64,000 nucleotides of DNA, from contig NZ_WACP01000008.1 of NCBI RefSeq assembly GCF_008973665.1, positions 137,752 through 201,751 of the forward strand. Direction: 5' to 3'. This DNA is from Paenibacillus tengchongensis (lineage in GTDB: Bacteria; Bacillota; Bacilli; Paenibacillales; Paenibacillaceae). Positions within the stretch are counted from its first letter, which is position 1, and every line of letters begins with the position of its first letter. The translations under genes and the position numbers were made by a program. The notes beneath the pieces are model-generated. The model was not told the origin of the DNA, made no database searches, and saw only the letters and a list, made by a program, of their open reading frames with translations. Positions 16,300 through 25,081 of the stretch are shown one piece after another.

Positions 16300-17187
16300 T
16301 CACTTTCTGCTCTTCGCCTGCTCCTCCCGCATCCAATCCGTCAGCCGGCGGCGCAGCCGCAGAAATTCCGGATCATCCGTGATTTCATCCCGGCGCGGCC
16401 GGGGGAACGGAACATCCACGGTATGAAGAACCGAGCCGGGCCGGCCGGAGAATACATAGATGCGGCTGGAGAGCAGCAGCGCTTCTTCGATGCTGTGGGT
16501 GATGAACAGCACGGAGCGGCGGTTCTCCTCCCACAGCTCCAGCAGCCAGCGCTGCATCTCGCCGCGCGTCAGCGCGTCAAGCGCGCTGAACGGCTCGTCG
16601 AGCAGCATCAGCTCCTGCGGCGCCAGGAGCGCCCGCAGGAAGGCGGCCCGTTGCTGCATGCCGCCGGAGAGCATGTGCGGATAGGCCTGCTCGAAGCCGC
16701 CGAGCCCGATTCTCTGCAGCCAGCGGCGGGCGGTCTCGCGCGCTCCGGCGCGCGGCAGGCCCCTGATCTCCCCGGCGAGCAGGACGTTGTCCTCAATGGT
16801 GCGCCAGGGGAAGAGCGCGGGTTGCTGCGGCATATAGCTGATCTCGCCGCGTTGACCGGTTACTTCCTTGCCGTTCATGCAGATGCTGCCCTTGTCGGGC
16901 AGCGTCAGCCCGCCGATAATGTGGAACAGCGTGCTCTTGCCGCAGCCCGAGGGACCGACGAGGGAGACGAATTCCCCGCGGCCTACCGTAAGGTTCACCC
17001 CGTCCAGCACAGGCGTCGTGCGGCGGCGGCGGGTGAAGCTCTTAGAGACGCCCTTGACCTCCAGGGCAGGCGGCAGAGTCTGCGGATTACGCGGTTCGGC
17101 AGCTCCGGAGAGGAACGGCTTCTCCTGCGCGTCCGGGAAAGCGCCTGTCTTGGAGGCGGATGTCAGAGCATCGGTGAATTGTGTCAT
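16300..17187 (-). CDS. thiZ: Thiamine-precursor ABC transporter ATPase (295 aa)
   Basis: Nitrate/sulfonate/taurine-type ATPase. Walker A is VGPSGCGKST, the signature LSGGMQQR, Walker B LMLLDEPFSALD, and the switch His is in LFITHSIEEA. About 45 extra N-terminal residues precede the domain (rich in Ala, Thr and Pro), more than usual. It is last in the four-gene operon controlled by the TPP riboswitch, 15 nt after the permease. ThiZ is assigned from that control and the ThiY-type binding protein, not from the ATPase itself. Confidence 0.85.
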   Translation of the reverse strand: MTQFTDALTSASKTGAFPDAQEKPFLSGAAEPRNPQTLPPALEVKGVSKSFTRRRRTTPVLDGVNLTVGRGEFVSLVGPSGCGKSTLFHIIGGLTLPDKGSICMNGKEVTGQRGEISYMPQQPALFPWRTIEDNVLLAGEIRGLPRAGARETARRWLQRIGLGGFEQAYPHMLSGGMQQRAAFLRALLAPQELMLLDEPFSALDALTRGEMQRWLLELWEENRRSVLFITHSIEEALLLSSRIYVFSGRPGSVLHTVDVPFPRPRRDEITDDPEFLRLRRRLTDWMREEQAKSRK

Positions 17188-17202
17188 AACATGGACACCT
17201 CC

Positions 17203-17964
17203 TTAGGTTGGTTTGCCCGGCTTCCAGCGCACAAGCCATCTCTCCAGCAGGGCGATAACCGCGAAGAGAGTGAGGCTGAGCAGCACGACAATGACAATCG
17301 CCACGAACACGCGGTCGGTGCGGTAGGCGGCCTTCTGCAGCAGCATGTAGTAGCCGATGCCTTTGTCCGAGCCGATCCATTCGGCAACGACGGCGCCCAT
17401 GACGGCGTATGTAGCAGAAATCCGTACGCCGGAGAACAGGGAAGGCAGGGAGCCGGGCAGCTCCAGCTTGCTGAAGATCTGCCATTTGCTTGCCCCGGCC
17501 ATCTTCATATAATTCAGCATGACCCTGTCGGTCTGGGCCAACCCGCCCATGGCGGCCACGGCCACGGGGAAGAAACAGACGAGCGTAATCAGCACGATCT
17601 TCGGCAGGAGCCCGAAGCCGAACCAGATAATCAGCAGCGGCCCGAGCGCGATCGTCGGAATGTTCTGGCTGAGAATCAGCAGCGGATACACCGCCCGCTT
17701 CAGACCGGGCAGCAGATGCAGCAGGAGCGCGACAATCAGCCCCACCCCCGTCCCGATGGGGAAGCCGATCAATGTCAGGCGCAGTGTAGCCGCCGTATGC
17801 TCCCGCAGACCGGAGGAGTTGCCGGCGGCTTCACGGGCGATGGCGGCGGGTCCGGGCAGAATCCAGGCTTCGATGTGAAACAGGGACACCGCCAGCTGCC
17901 ACCCGCCCAGAACAAGAACGACCGCCACTAAGGGCGGCCAGACTTGACTCCAGTACGATCTCAC
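17203..17964 (-). CDS. thiX: Thiamine-precursor ABC transporter permease (253 aa)
   Basis: Binding-protein-dependent permease of the SsuC/TauC type with about six membrane helices. The EAA loop is MKMAGASKWQIFSKLELPGS. GTG 17964 overlaps the TGA of the upstream gene (GTGA), so translation is coupled. It presumably carries hydroxymethylpyrimidine or its formyl-amino precursor, given the TPP riboswitch and the ThiY-type partner. Confidence 0.85.
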   Translation of the reverse strand: MRSYWSQVWPPLVAVVLVLGGWQLAVSLFHIEAWILPGPAAIAREAAGNSSGLREHTAATLRLTLIGFPIGTGVGLIVALLLHLLPGLKRAVYPLLILSQNIPTIALGPLLIIWFGFGLLPKIVLITLVCFFPVAVAAMGGLAQTDRVMLNYMKMAGASKWQIFSKLELPGSLPSLFSGVRISATYAVMGAVVAEWIGSDKGIGYYMLLQKAAYRTDRVFVAIVIVVLLSLTLFAVIALLERWLVRWKPGKPT

Positions 17965-18254
17965 GGCCGGTATTTCTCCGTCAGCTTCTCCATGCTGATG
18001 CCATTTGGATTGTGGGCGATTTTGATCTGGGAGATGACGCTGGGGCTGCCGGCTTCGATCAGCGCTTCGTTCATTTGCCGCACCACTTCCAGCAGCTCCG
18101 TAATATCGCCTTCCATCGTCGTTTCCAGCGGGTTAACCTGATGCTTCACGCCGGAATTCTGAATGACCTCAATCGCTTTATCGACATAGGGAATGGAGTC
18201 CTCGTTGTTCGGTGTCTTGGGAATAACTTGAATGCTCAGCAAAGTGTTGGCCAT
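17961..18254 (-). CDS. Thiamine-binding protein of the MTH1187/YkoF (DUF77) type (97 aa)
   Basis: A small cytosolic ferredoxin-like protein: LLSIQVIPKTPNN, VDKAIEVIQNSGVKHQVNPL and ETTMEGDITELLEVVRQMNE are typical of the family, which binds thiamine or HMP-like pyrimidines. ATG 18254 follows GAGAGG. It is translationally coupled to the permease and controlled by the TPP riboswitch. It may pass the imported pyrimidine to salvage or sense thiamine status; this is inference. Confidence 0.85.
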   Translation of the reverse strand: MANTLLSIQVIPKTPNNEDSIPYVDKAIEVIQNSGVKHQVNPLETTMEGDITELLEVVRQMNEALIEAGSPSVISQIKIAHNPNGISMEKLTEKYRP

Positions 18255-18337
18255 AATAATCCATCCTCTCATTTACATAGTGAGCTCTATAGAACACGAG
18301 CCCCGCTGCTTACTTCATCAAAAGACCGGCCGTACCG

Positions 18338-19402
18338 TCAGCTTTCCGGCAAAAACTCATTGGTAAACGCGGCCTCTGCATCGAGCGGCTGCTCCAGGAG
18401 CTTCAGCTCATACATCCAGTCGCCGTAGTTCTGCCATACTTCGGCCTTCTGCTCGCCCCAGCGGGCGGCATCGTCCTTGTATTTCGGGCTGAGCCATTCC
18501 TGGCTGGCCTTGACCAGCTCCGGATCAAGATCCGGCACGGCTTTGATCAGAATATCCGCGGCCTCCGCCGGATTGGCGATGGCATACTCATAGCCTCTTG
18601 AGGTTGCCGCGAGGAAGGCCTTCACCAGCTCCGGCCGCTCGGCGATTTCCTTCTCGCTGGTGGTCAGCACCGGCGTATAGTAATCCAGCTGCGGCGCGTA
18701 ATCCTTCAGGTACAGCATGTCGAGCGGCTCGCCGCGCAGCTCGGCTTCAATGCCGGTCCAGGCGTAGAACACCCAGGCGAAATCGATGTCGCGTTTCACG
18801 GCGGTGAAGTAGTCCGCCTCCCCGATATTGACGATCTTGACCTTGGAGACATCTCCGCCCACAGGGTCCATGATCGCCTTCATGGCCGCCTCTTCGGCGG
18901 GTGAACCCCAGCCGCCGTAGGTCTTGCCTTCGAAATCCTTCGGCGTCTTCAGATTGCGGTCCTTCGGTCCGGCGAAGCCGGAGGTGTTATGCTGAATGAC
19001 TGCCGCGATGGAGACCAGCGGCACATTCTGCAGGCGGGCCAGGGTGAGCGCCTCCTGGGCGCTTACGCCGAAGGCGGCTTCGCCGGAGGCGACCATCGTG
19101 TCGGCGCCGGCTGCACCGGGCTGCACGATTTCCACGTCCAGTCCTTCCTCTTCATAGTAGCCCAGCTCCTTGGCCGCGTACAGCCCGGTGTGGTTCGTGT
19201 TCGGCGTCCAGTCGAGCGCCACCTTGATCTTGGTCAGCTCCTGCGGGGCGGCAGTAGCTTCCCCCGCATCCGCCGCAGGTGAGGCGCTGCTCTCTGCCGG
19301 CGCATTTGCCGTGTTGCTTCCGCCCCCGTTGTTTCCGCAGCCGGCCATTACGGCTGCCAGCAGCAGGACGAGGCAGAAGGTGAATGCTTTTTTGACTCCC
19401 AT
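18338..19402 (-). CDS. thiY: HMP/thiamine-precursor-binding lipoprotein (354 aa)
   Basis: Periplasmic-type substrate-binding lipoprotein (NMT1/THI5-like fold). The lipobox is LLAAVMAGCGN, giving a mature N-terminal Cys near residue 22, then a Ser/Ala linker. The motif VALDWTPNTNHTGLYAAKEL is diagnostic of the pyrimidine-binding ThiY/NMT1 family, and VSAQEALTLARLQNVP and GWGSPAEEAAM follow. ATG 19402 is chosen because it begins the signal peptide; an open frame extends 34 codons upstream. It is first in the operon, downstream of the TPP riboswitch. Confidence 0.9.
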   Translation of the reverse strand: MGVKKAFTFCLVLLLAAVMAGCGNNGGGSNTANAPAESSASPAADAGEATAAPQELTKIKVALDWTPNTNHTGLYAAKELGYYEEEGLDVEIVQPGAAGADTMVASGEAAFGVSAQEALTLARLQNVPLVSIAAVIQHNTSGFAGPKDRNLKTPKDFEGKTYGGWGSPAEEAAMKAIMDPVGGDVSKVKIVNIGEADYFTAVKRDIDFAWVFYAWTGIEAELRGEPLDMLYLKDYAPQLDYYTPVLTTSEKEIAERPELVKAFLAATSRGYEYAIANPAEAADILIKAVPDLDPELVKASQEWLSPKYKDDAARWGEQKAEVWQNYGDWMYELKLLEQPLDAEAAFTNEFLPES

Positions 19403-19463
19403 AGGTTCTCTTCTCTCCTTCTTGGCAACCCCTAGTCTTCCAAGTTCCGAATATACCATACAC

Positions 19464-19492
19464 AAAAAAGCGCCCCGGTTCATCGGGACGCT
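19464..19492 (-). terminator. Riboswitch-controlled terminator upstream of thiY
   Basis: On the minus strand AGCGTCCCG and the GGGGCGCT arm form a GC-rich stem followed by TTTTTT. It lies between the TPP aptamer and thiY and is the probable expression platform: TPP binding would favour this stem and stop transcription. A competing hairpin, GCAGCCTTAA/TTAAGGCCGC (about 19512-19540), could be the antiterminator. Confidence 0.85.
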
Positions 19493-19548
19493 ACGTAGTC
19501 GCACAAGGCTGGTCGCTGCGGCCTTAAACTTAAGGCTGCGGGCGCTGA

Positions 19549-19640
19549 ACGAATTCCTACGCTGGCATTATCCAGATCAGGTGTAAGGGTCAGTATCTTT
19601 AAGGGATACAATCTCAGCCGGCCTATTCCAGCACCCCTGG
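19549..19640 (-). promoter_or_regulatory. TPP (THI-box) riboswitch
   Basis: On the minus strand the conserved blocks occur in order: AGGGGTGCTGG, GGCTGAGATTGTATCCCTTA, ACCTGATCTGGATAATGCCA and GCGTAGGAA. These are the pyrimidine- and pyrophosphate-sensing helices of the TPP aptamer. It lies about 150 nt upstream of the thiY start and, with the terminator at 19464-19492, should shut the operon off when TPP is plentiful. Confidence 0.96.
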
Positions 19641-19717
19641 TTCTATGAAGTTTCGGGTATTGCTTGTTACGGTGTATTATAGACGCCGCTTCCGTCATTT
19701 GTCAAAGAGCAATCTGC

Positions 19718-21178
19718 TCAATCCGGGCTTTCCATCCGCTTTCTGCGGCGCCTGCGAATGCTGCCGTACAGCTCTTTAACCGTCATGAACAGGCTGACCG
19801 CAATCCCGGTGAAGGTTACGGACAGCGCCAGATACTCAAACGGGGAGTATTCCAGCAGCTTGCTCCAGTCGATAGGATTCTTCAGATCCTCGATGACCTG
19901 GTTCATCCCGTAGATCCCGCTTACTACAGTGAAAATAGTCAGGATCATCAGGAGGGTATCGCGGCGCCTTGCCTGGAATTTCTCCTGATACTGAAACAGA
20001 TCGTCCAGCGTCATCTTAACCTCATCGAACAGGGCGTCGTTGCCGTATACTTTGCGCAACTGGAGGAAGATCTCCCGGCCCTGTGACTGCGAAATCAGCT
20101 CCAAGAAATAAAACTTGGCCGAAAACTTATTGATCAGAAAGATCAGATCTTCAATCTCGTCGTAATCGTGGTCAATGCGCAGGCGGGAGTGGAGGTTGGC
20201 CAGCTTCAGCAGGACGATTTTGTGAAAAAGGTTCAGCAGCAGCCCGTAATAATACTGGCCGTACATCTGGTTGGCCAGCTCCGTGGCAACCTCCCGCCCG
20301 GCCCGGCTCATGCAGCAGAAAGTCTGCTCGTTGGTCATATAGTAGGTATCGGGACCCCAGCGGCTATAGGAATGCTCTCTGCAATAGTTCTCGATGTAGC
20401 CGGGATCGCTGGCGCTGGAATACGGCCTGCCTTCTGCATTAAACCCGTCCAATTGGGAGGCGCGGTAACGCAGCAGCGGGGTCAGTTCATCCGTGGCGCT
20501 GCGGTTAAAGCCGTAAAAGGCCTGTACCATCATCCGCTCATCGACGAAGAAAGGCAGCGTCTCGAAATAAGCCCCACCCAGTTCCTCGCCATCGAGAAAA
20601 GACTCCAGACCATCGGCCAGATCGCGGAAAATAAAATCCTCGACCTGCTCATAGCATTTGTCTCCGCAGCGGATGCTGGACTGCTTGTCCCGGACCGACA
20701 CATCCTCCAGGGTGCGGAAGCGGTCGGCGAATTCCAGGGCCAGGCTGAACGGCAGGTCCTCCTGTTCGATCTGTACCCGTATCGTCAGGAACCCGAGCTG
20801 GAACGGGCAGACGAATACATCGGTCGAGTGCACGCGAAAGGCGACATCGCATTCGCCGAGCTCCAGGCTGCAGGCCAGATTATAGGCCCGGGAGAAGCGG
20901 CGGAAGGAGTCGACGGACTTTTCGCGGGGGAACAATACATGGGCGGCAAAGGGCAGGTAGCTGCGTTCCATTTTCTCATGGGATACACAGTAGCCTTCCC
21001 CGTAATAAGCATCCTCCAGTTCCTTGTTGTCGAGAAAAAAGGGGGTGAAGCCGTCCTGCTTGAGCTTGGCGATCAGCGCCTTGTTCTCGCCGTCTTTGAT
21101 GGAGAAGGGAAAGATAAACTGCAGCAGTGCCGTATGTAATGTGGGTTCTTGTTCTATGGTAATTATAGAATCGGTCAT
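19718..21178 (-). CDS. Divergent CorA-like (GMN-motif) membrane protein (486 aa)
   Basis: About 400 N-terminal residues are soluble and helical towards the end. They are followed by two membrane segments. The first, TLLMILTIFTVVSGIYGMN, ends in YGMN, the pore motif of CorA-family Mg2+/metal channels. The second is LALSVTFTGIAVSLFMTV. The tail is basic (GSIRRRRRKRME). The coiled region before TM1 (LRKVYGNDALFDEVKMTLDD) resembles the CorA stalk. It is longer than bacterial CorA (about 320-370 aa), and I do not recognise the N-terminal domain. Transport of a divalent cation is inferred from the GMN motif and two-helix end only. Confidence 0.6.
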   Translation of the reverse strand: MTDSIITIEQEPTLHTALLQFIFPFSIKDGENKALIAKLKQDGFTPFFLDNKELEDAYYGEGYCVSHEKMERSYLPFAAHVLFPREKSVDSFRRFSRAYNLACSLELGECDVAFRVHSTDVFVCPFQLGFLTIRVQIEQEDLPFSLALEFADRFRTLEDVSVRDKQSSIRCGDKCYEQVEDFIFRDLADGLESFLDGEELGGAYFETLPFFVDERMMVQAFYGFNRSATDELTPLLRYRASQLDGFNAEGRPYSSASDPGYIENYCREHSYSRWGPDTYYMTNEQTFCCMSRAGREVATELANQMYGQYYYGLLLNLFHKIVLLKLANLHSRLRIDHDYDEIEDLIFLINKFSAKFYFLELISQSQGREIFLQLRKVYGNDALFDEVKMTLDDLFQYQEKFQARRRDTLLMILTIFTVVSGIYGMNQVIEDLKNPIDWSKLLEYSPFEYLALSVTFTGIAVSLFMTVKELYGSIRRRRRKRMESPD

Positions 21179-21351
21179 AGGCTTACCACCTTATACACAG
21201 GATTTAAGTCATGAATTTGCCCCGGATTCATTCCGCAGGGTGCGGGTACACTATTATAAACACAGTTGGCCGGGTAAATAAACTTCCGGACTTTAAACTG
21301 CGGGCGAACATGGATTTATCCTGCCCGGATATGAAGGGAGCTATTTCGTCA

Positions 21352-21783
21352 ATGGATCAGAAAGCGCTGGAGCAGACAATCATCAAGACGCTGGGTGACA
21401 ACAAATTCGGGTCCTTCGGCACGATTGAGGCCGGCAACAAACCGAAGGTGCGTTACATGGCTGTTTTTCATGAGGGGTTGAATATTTATCTCGCTACCGA
21501 CCGTAAGACGCATAAAGTGGAAGAACTGCAGGATAACCCGCATGTCTTCCTGCTGCTGGGATATGAGCAGGGCGGCGGTAAGGATGTGCTGGAGATTGAA
21601 GCGAATGCTGCGGTTACCAAGGATGACGGGCTGCGCGCGAAGGTCTGGAATGAGTCGCTGGAGAAGTGGTTCAGCGGTCCGGAGGACCCGGATTATGTCA
21701 TTCTGGAGCTGACGCCAACGCGGATGGAATATATGGGCCAGAACAAGGAGCATGGCGTCTGGCAGGCGCCGTCTCCGGTATAA
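21352..21783 (+). CDS. Pyridoxamine 5'-phosphate oxidase-fold protein (143 aa)
   Basis: A small split-barrel flavin-binding protein of the general-stress-protein-26 type. GSFGTIEAGNKPKVRYMAVF, LNIYLATDRKTHKVEELQDN and PHVFLLLGY are the usual strands. The C-terminus YVILELTPTRMEYMG is typical. ATG 21352 is chosen (GGGAG about 11 nt upstream); an open frame runs 47 codons further upstream without an obvious ribosome site. The cofactor could be FMN or F420-like; the substrate is unknown. Confidence 0.78.
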   Translation: MDQKALEQTIIKTLGDNKFGSFGTIEAGNKPKVRYMAVFHEGLNIYLATDRKTHKVEELQDNPHVFLLLGYEQGGGKDVLEIEANAAVTKDDGLRAKVWNESLEKWFSGPEDPDYVILELTPTRMEYMGQNKEHGVWQAPSPV

Positions 21784-21937
21784 GTGATTAGCTTATGAAC
21801 AAGCCGTCTTCATCGCCCAGGCAGGGCGGGAGGGCGGCTTTTATTCTTTCATTAATGATGGTGCAAGGGGGGCTGAGGCAAACGGCTACCCCTTGTTCTG
21901 CGATGGTTGCAGCCGGATGGTAGCGTATGGCAGGCCG

Positions 21938-21946
21938 TGCTATAAT
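21938..21946 (+). promoter_or_regulatory. Extended -10 promoter for the two-component operon
   Basis: TGCTATAAT at 21938-21946 lies about 45 nt before the response-regulator start. No clear -35 is seen 17 bp upstream, as is acceptable for an extended -10. Confidence 0.5.
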
Positions 21947-21990
21947 GGGGCATTACAAAACGGACTGTGCCAGAAAGGAAGGAAGCAGAG

Positions 21991-22662
21991 ATGAGTGTTA
22001 CACTGCTGTATGTGGAAGATGACCGGGAGATCGGCAGCGCCGTATCCGCCGACCTGCGCGAACGGGAATACGCCGTGCGCTGGCTGGAGAGCGGGGAAGG
22101 CGCGGTAGAAGCGGCGGCAGGCTGCCAGCTGGCGATTCTCGACGTAATGCTGCCCGGGCTTGACGGCTTCACCGTCGGCCAGCGGCTCAAGCGCGCCTTC
22201 CCGGAGCTGCCGGTACTGATGCTGACCGCCCGCGCCTCCATTGACGACAAGCTGCAGGGGCTTGATTTCGCCGACGATTATGTCACAAAGCCGTTTCATC
22301 CCGATGAGCTGGCCGCGCGGATCGAGGTTCTGCTGCGCCGCAGCGGAGCGTCCGCTGCGGCGCAGCTGCAGCTTAAGCATCTGCTGGTTTCTGACGGTGG
22401 GCAGCAAATCACCGGTGCCGGAGGCCGGGAGATCGTCCTGACCGGCAAGCAATTTCAGATTTTCTCCTATCTGCTGCGCCATCTGGGCCAGATTCTCACC
22501 AAGGAACAGATTTATGAAGCGGTCTGGGGCGAGCCTTATCTTGAAGGCGATAAGACACTGATGGTACATATCCGGTATCTGCGCGAGAAGCTGGAGCTTG
22601 ATCCCGCAGCCCCGGAAATTATTGAGACGGTGCGGGGCATCGGCTACCGGGTACGGGCATGA
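21991..22662 (+). CDS. OmpR-family response regulator (223 aa)
   Basis: Receiver domain: LLYVEDDREIG with acidic residues, the phospho-acceptor Asp in LAILDVMLPGLDGF, Thr in VLMLTARAS and Lys in DDYVTKPFHPDEL. The winged-helix output domain ends with YLEGDKTLMVHIRYLREKLE and VRGIGYRVRA. ATG 21991 is preceded by AAGGAAGG. It is coupled to the kinase gene by an ATGA overlap. The genes downstream suggest it senses an antimicrobial peptide or cell-envelope stress. Confidence 0.95.
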   Translation: MSVTLLYVEDDREIGSAVSADLREREYAVRWLESGEGAVEAAAGCQLAILDVMLPGLDGFTVGQRLKRAFPELPVLMLTARASIDDKLQGLDFADDYVTKPFHPDELAARIEVLLRRSGASAAAQLQLKHLLVSDGGQQITGAGGREIVLTGKQFQIFSYLLRHLGQILTKEQIYEAVWGEPYLEGDKTLMVHIRYLREKLELDPAAPEIIETVRGIGYRVRA

Positions 22663-24065
22663 AGGTCAAGGAATGGATGCGGAGCCGTTCACTGCTCTCG
22701 CGGTATTTGCTGATTATAGCGACAGCAGTTCTGTTTATTCCGGTCATTATACCGCTTACCTTGATCGGCTATGGAGTATTCTCGGCAATGAACAATGAAG
22801 ATCTGCCGAAGGAATATGAACCCTACACCAGTATTTCTGCGCTGGAAACCATGTGGCATCAGGAGGCGCTCGGGCTGGACGGGGCTTCTGCCGAGGCCGT
22901 CGGCCGGCGGCTGCAGGAATTGAGCGGGCAGTATGACCGCGCCGCCATGTTCTGGGTGGACGGCGCAGGCGGGACCCGGCTGGTGCTGCCTTGGCGGGAG
23001 GGCCCGGAGGCGCGTGAGATCCCAGTCATCCCGCAGCGCTGGAGTGCGGCGGAGGCGATTGCCTTCATGAAGAGCAGCGCGAAGCTTGAACCGCTGGCGA
23101 TCGTCGCTTTCATCGGCGACCGGGCGGATGCGGGAGAAGGGTTTATGGTCATGCAAATTCCCGAATATCTCCGGGATGATGTGCAGCTGTATTCCGGCCT
23201 TGAAAGCTGGTACATGGTGATGCTGCTCCTGTTCTTTGTCCTGTTCATCCTGATTTCGCTGCTGTTCTTTAATGGTATCCGCAGACGTCTGCTGCGGCTG
23301 CAGACGGCAATGGCCTTCGGCGGAGAAGACGGGCTGCCGCAGCCGATTGCACCGGGCAAGCCCGATGAGATCGGACGGCTGGAGGATGCCTTTAACACGA
23401 TGATTGCCGAGCTTACGGCCAGCAGGCAGCGGGAAGCGGAGGAAGAGGGGCTGCGCCGGCGGCTGGTGGCCGATCTGTCGCATGACCTCCGCACACCGCT
23501 TACCGTCATCCGCAGCCACCTGCATGTGCTCGGCAAGGAGGAGGTGTCGCCGCGCGGCAAGGAATCGCTGCAGCTGATGGATGAGCGGATCGAAGGCTTA
23601 AGCCTGCTGATCGAGAATCTGCTCTCGTACAATCTGCTCAGCAGCGGCAAGATGCAGCTGAGCCTGGAACGCAGGGATGTGCTGCGGCTGGCCCGGGCTG
23701 GCGCGGCCGCCTGGTATCCGCTCTGGGAGAAGGAAGGCTTCACGGCCGACATTGACCTGGAGGGCGAGCCGCTCTATTGGAATGTCGATGAGAGCTGGTT
23801 CCGGCGCATTCTCGACAACCTGTTCCAGAATATCCTCCGCCATGCGCGCAGCGGCCGCTACGTAGGCGTAGCTGCAGAGGTCCGGGAGGGGCGGCGGGTG
23901 CTCGTGATCTCGGACCACGGCGCAGGAATGGGCCAATCCACGGAGGCAAAGGGAGCAGGCCTGGGGCTTGCGATCGTAGACCTCCTGCTGAAGCGGATGG
24001 AGCTGGACTGGAAAGCTGAAAGCTCGGGGCAGGGGACGGAAATCGTGATCTACCGGCCACTTTAA
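22659..24065 (+). CDS. Membrane sensor histidine kinase (468 aa)
   Basis: Two membrane helices (about residues 12-35 and 185-207) flank a 150-residue extracellular domain. A HAMP segment is followed by the phospho-acceptor His in LVADLSHDLRTPLTVIRSHL. The ATPase domain has the N box LDNLFQNILRHA, the G1 box ISDHGAGMG, the G2 box KGAGLGLAIV and the final GTEIVIYRPL. The extracellular loop (QEALGLDGASAEAVGRRLQE) suggests a true ligand sensor rather than the short-loop BceS type. It partners the response regulator just upstream. Confidence 0.94.
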   Translation: MKVKEWMRSRSLLSRYLLIIATAVLFIPVIIPLTLIGYGVFSAMNNEDLPKEYEPYTSISALETMWHQEALGLDGASAEAVGRRLQELSGQYDRAAMFWVDGAGGTRLVLPWREGPEAREIPVIPQRWSAAEAIAFMKSSAKLEPLAIVAFIGDRADAGEGFMVMQIPEYLRDDVQLYSGLESWYMVMLLLFFVLFILISLLFFNGIRRRLLRLQTAMAFGGEDGLPQPIAPGKPDEIGRLEDAFNTMIAELTASRQREAEEEGLRRRLVADLSHDLRTPLTVIRSHLHVLGKEEVSPRGKESLQLMDERIEGLSLLIENLLSYNLLSSGKMQLSLERRDVLRLARAGAAAWYPLWEKEGFTADIDLEGEPLYWNVDESWFRRILDNLFQNILRHARSGRYVGVAAEVREGRRVLVISDHGAGMGQSTEAKGAGLGLAIVDLLLKRMELDWKAESSGQGTEIVIYRPL

Positions 24066-24094
24066 TTCGGCATAAGAGCGGACTTCCGCTGCTT

Positions 24095-24112
24095 TTTAAA
24101 CAAAATTTAAAC
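24095..24112 (+). promoter_or_regulatory. Direct repeat, candidate response-regulator box
   Basis: TTTAAAC occurs at 24095-24101 and again at 24106-24112, an 11-bp offset (one helix turn). This arrangement suits OmpR-family dimers. It lies 58 nt before the ABC ATPase start, so the neighbouring regulator could activate the exporter here. Confidence 0.5.
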
Positions 24113-24169
24113 TTGGCCCTGCCGCTCCTTTAACCTTGCCGCGTTATGCTGGTTACCGAGGTGAACGAA

Positions 24170-25081
24170 ATGACAGAAACGGTAATCAGAACAAGGGATT
24201 TACGCAAGGTATACCGCGGCCGGGCGGCGGTGGAGCAGCTTAACCTGAACATCGGCAGAGGGGAGATCTACGGTTTCCTCGGTCCGAACGGCGCCGGCAA
24301 AACGACAACGATCCGGATGCTGCTCGGCCTGATCAGGCCGACCTCGGGAAGAATAGAGGTCTTCGGCCGGGAGCTGCGGAGCCACAAGCTGGACATTCTC
24401 CGCAAAGTGGGCTCGCTGGTGGAGTCCCCCTCATATTACGGCCATCTGAGCGCCGTCGAGAATCTGGAGGCCATCCGCCGGATTCTCGGGGTGCCGAAGC
24501 AGCGGATTGCCGAAGTGCTGGACATTGTATCGCTTACCGGCGAAGAGAAGCGCCCGGTGAAGGGCTTCTCGCTCGGGATGAAGCAGCGGCTCGGCATTGC
24601 TGCCGCCCTGCTGGGCGGTCCGGAGCTGCTGATTCTGGATGAGCCGACGAACGGTCTGGATCCGTCGGGTATTCAGGAGATCCGCTCGCTGATCAAGCGT
24701 CTGCCGGCGGAACAGGGGATTACAGTGCTGGTATCCAGCCATCTGCTGAGCGAAGTGGAGCAGATGGCCGATACAGTGGGGATCATCCGCCAGGGGCAGA
24801 TGGTCTATCAGGACAGCATCGCCCACCTGCAGCAGCAGGCGGCCGGCGATCTGCGCCTGGCCCTGTCCGAGCCGGAGGCGGCTCTTGCGCTGGCGGAGCG
24901 CAGAGGCTGCGGCGGAGAGCTGCGGGAAGGGCGGCTGATCCTGCCCCGGATGAACGACGCCAGGGTGGCGCTGTTTGTCAAAGAGCTGGTAGAGAACGGA
25001 CATGCCGTTTACCGCGTGGAGGAACGGAGACAGTCGCTGGAGGAATTCTTCCTGCAGGTCGTGGAAGGAGGGGCGTCATGA
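24170..25081 (+). CDS. LanF/BcrA-type ABC exporter ATPase (303 aa)
   Basis: ATPase of an antimicrobial-peptide self-protection-type exporter. Walker A is GPNGAGKTTTIRMLLGL, the signature KGFSLGMKQRLGIA, Walker B LLILDEPTNGLD, and the switch His is in VLVSSHLLSEVE. In the signature the family-typical SLGMKQR replaces the usual LSGGQ. The C-terminal 80 residues form the regulatory domain of BcrA/NisF-like proteins. ATG 24170 follows GAGGTG by 5 nt. It overlaps the first permease gene by 4 nt. Confidence 0.9.
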   Translation: MTETVIRTRDLRKVYRGRAAVEQLNLNIGRGEIYGFLGPNGAGKTTTIRMLLGLIRPTSGRIEVFGRELRSHKLDILRKVGSLVESPSYYGHLSAVENLEAIRRILGVPKQRIAEVLDIVSLTGEEKRPVKGFSLGMKQRLGIAAALLGGPELLILDEPTNGLDPSGIQEIRSLIKRLPAEQGITVLVSSHLLSEVEQMADTVGIIRQGQMVYQDSIAHLQQQAAGDLRLALSEPEAALALAERRGCGGELREGRLILPRMNDARVALFVKELVENGHAVYRVEERRQSLEEFFLQVVEGGAS

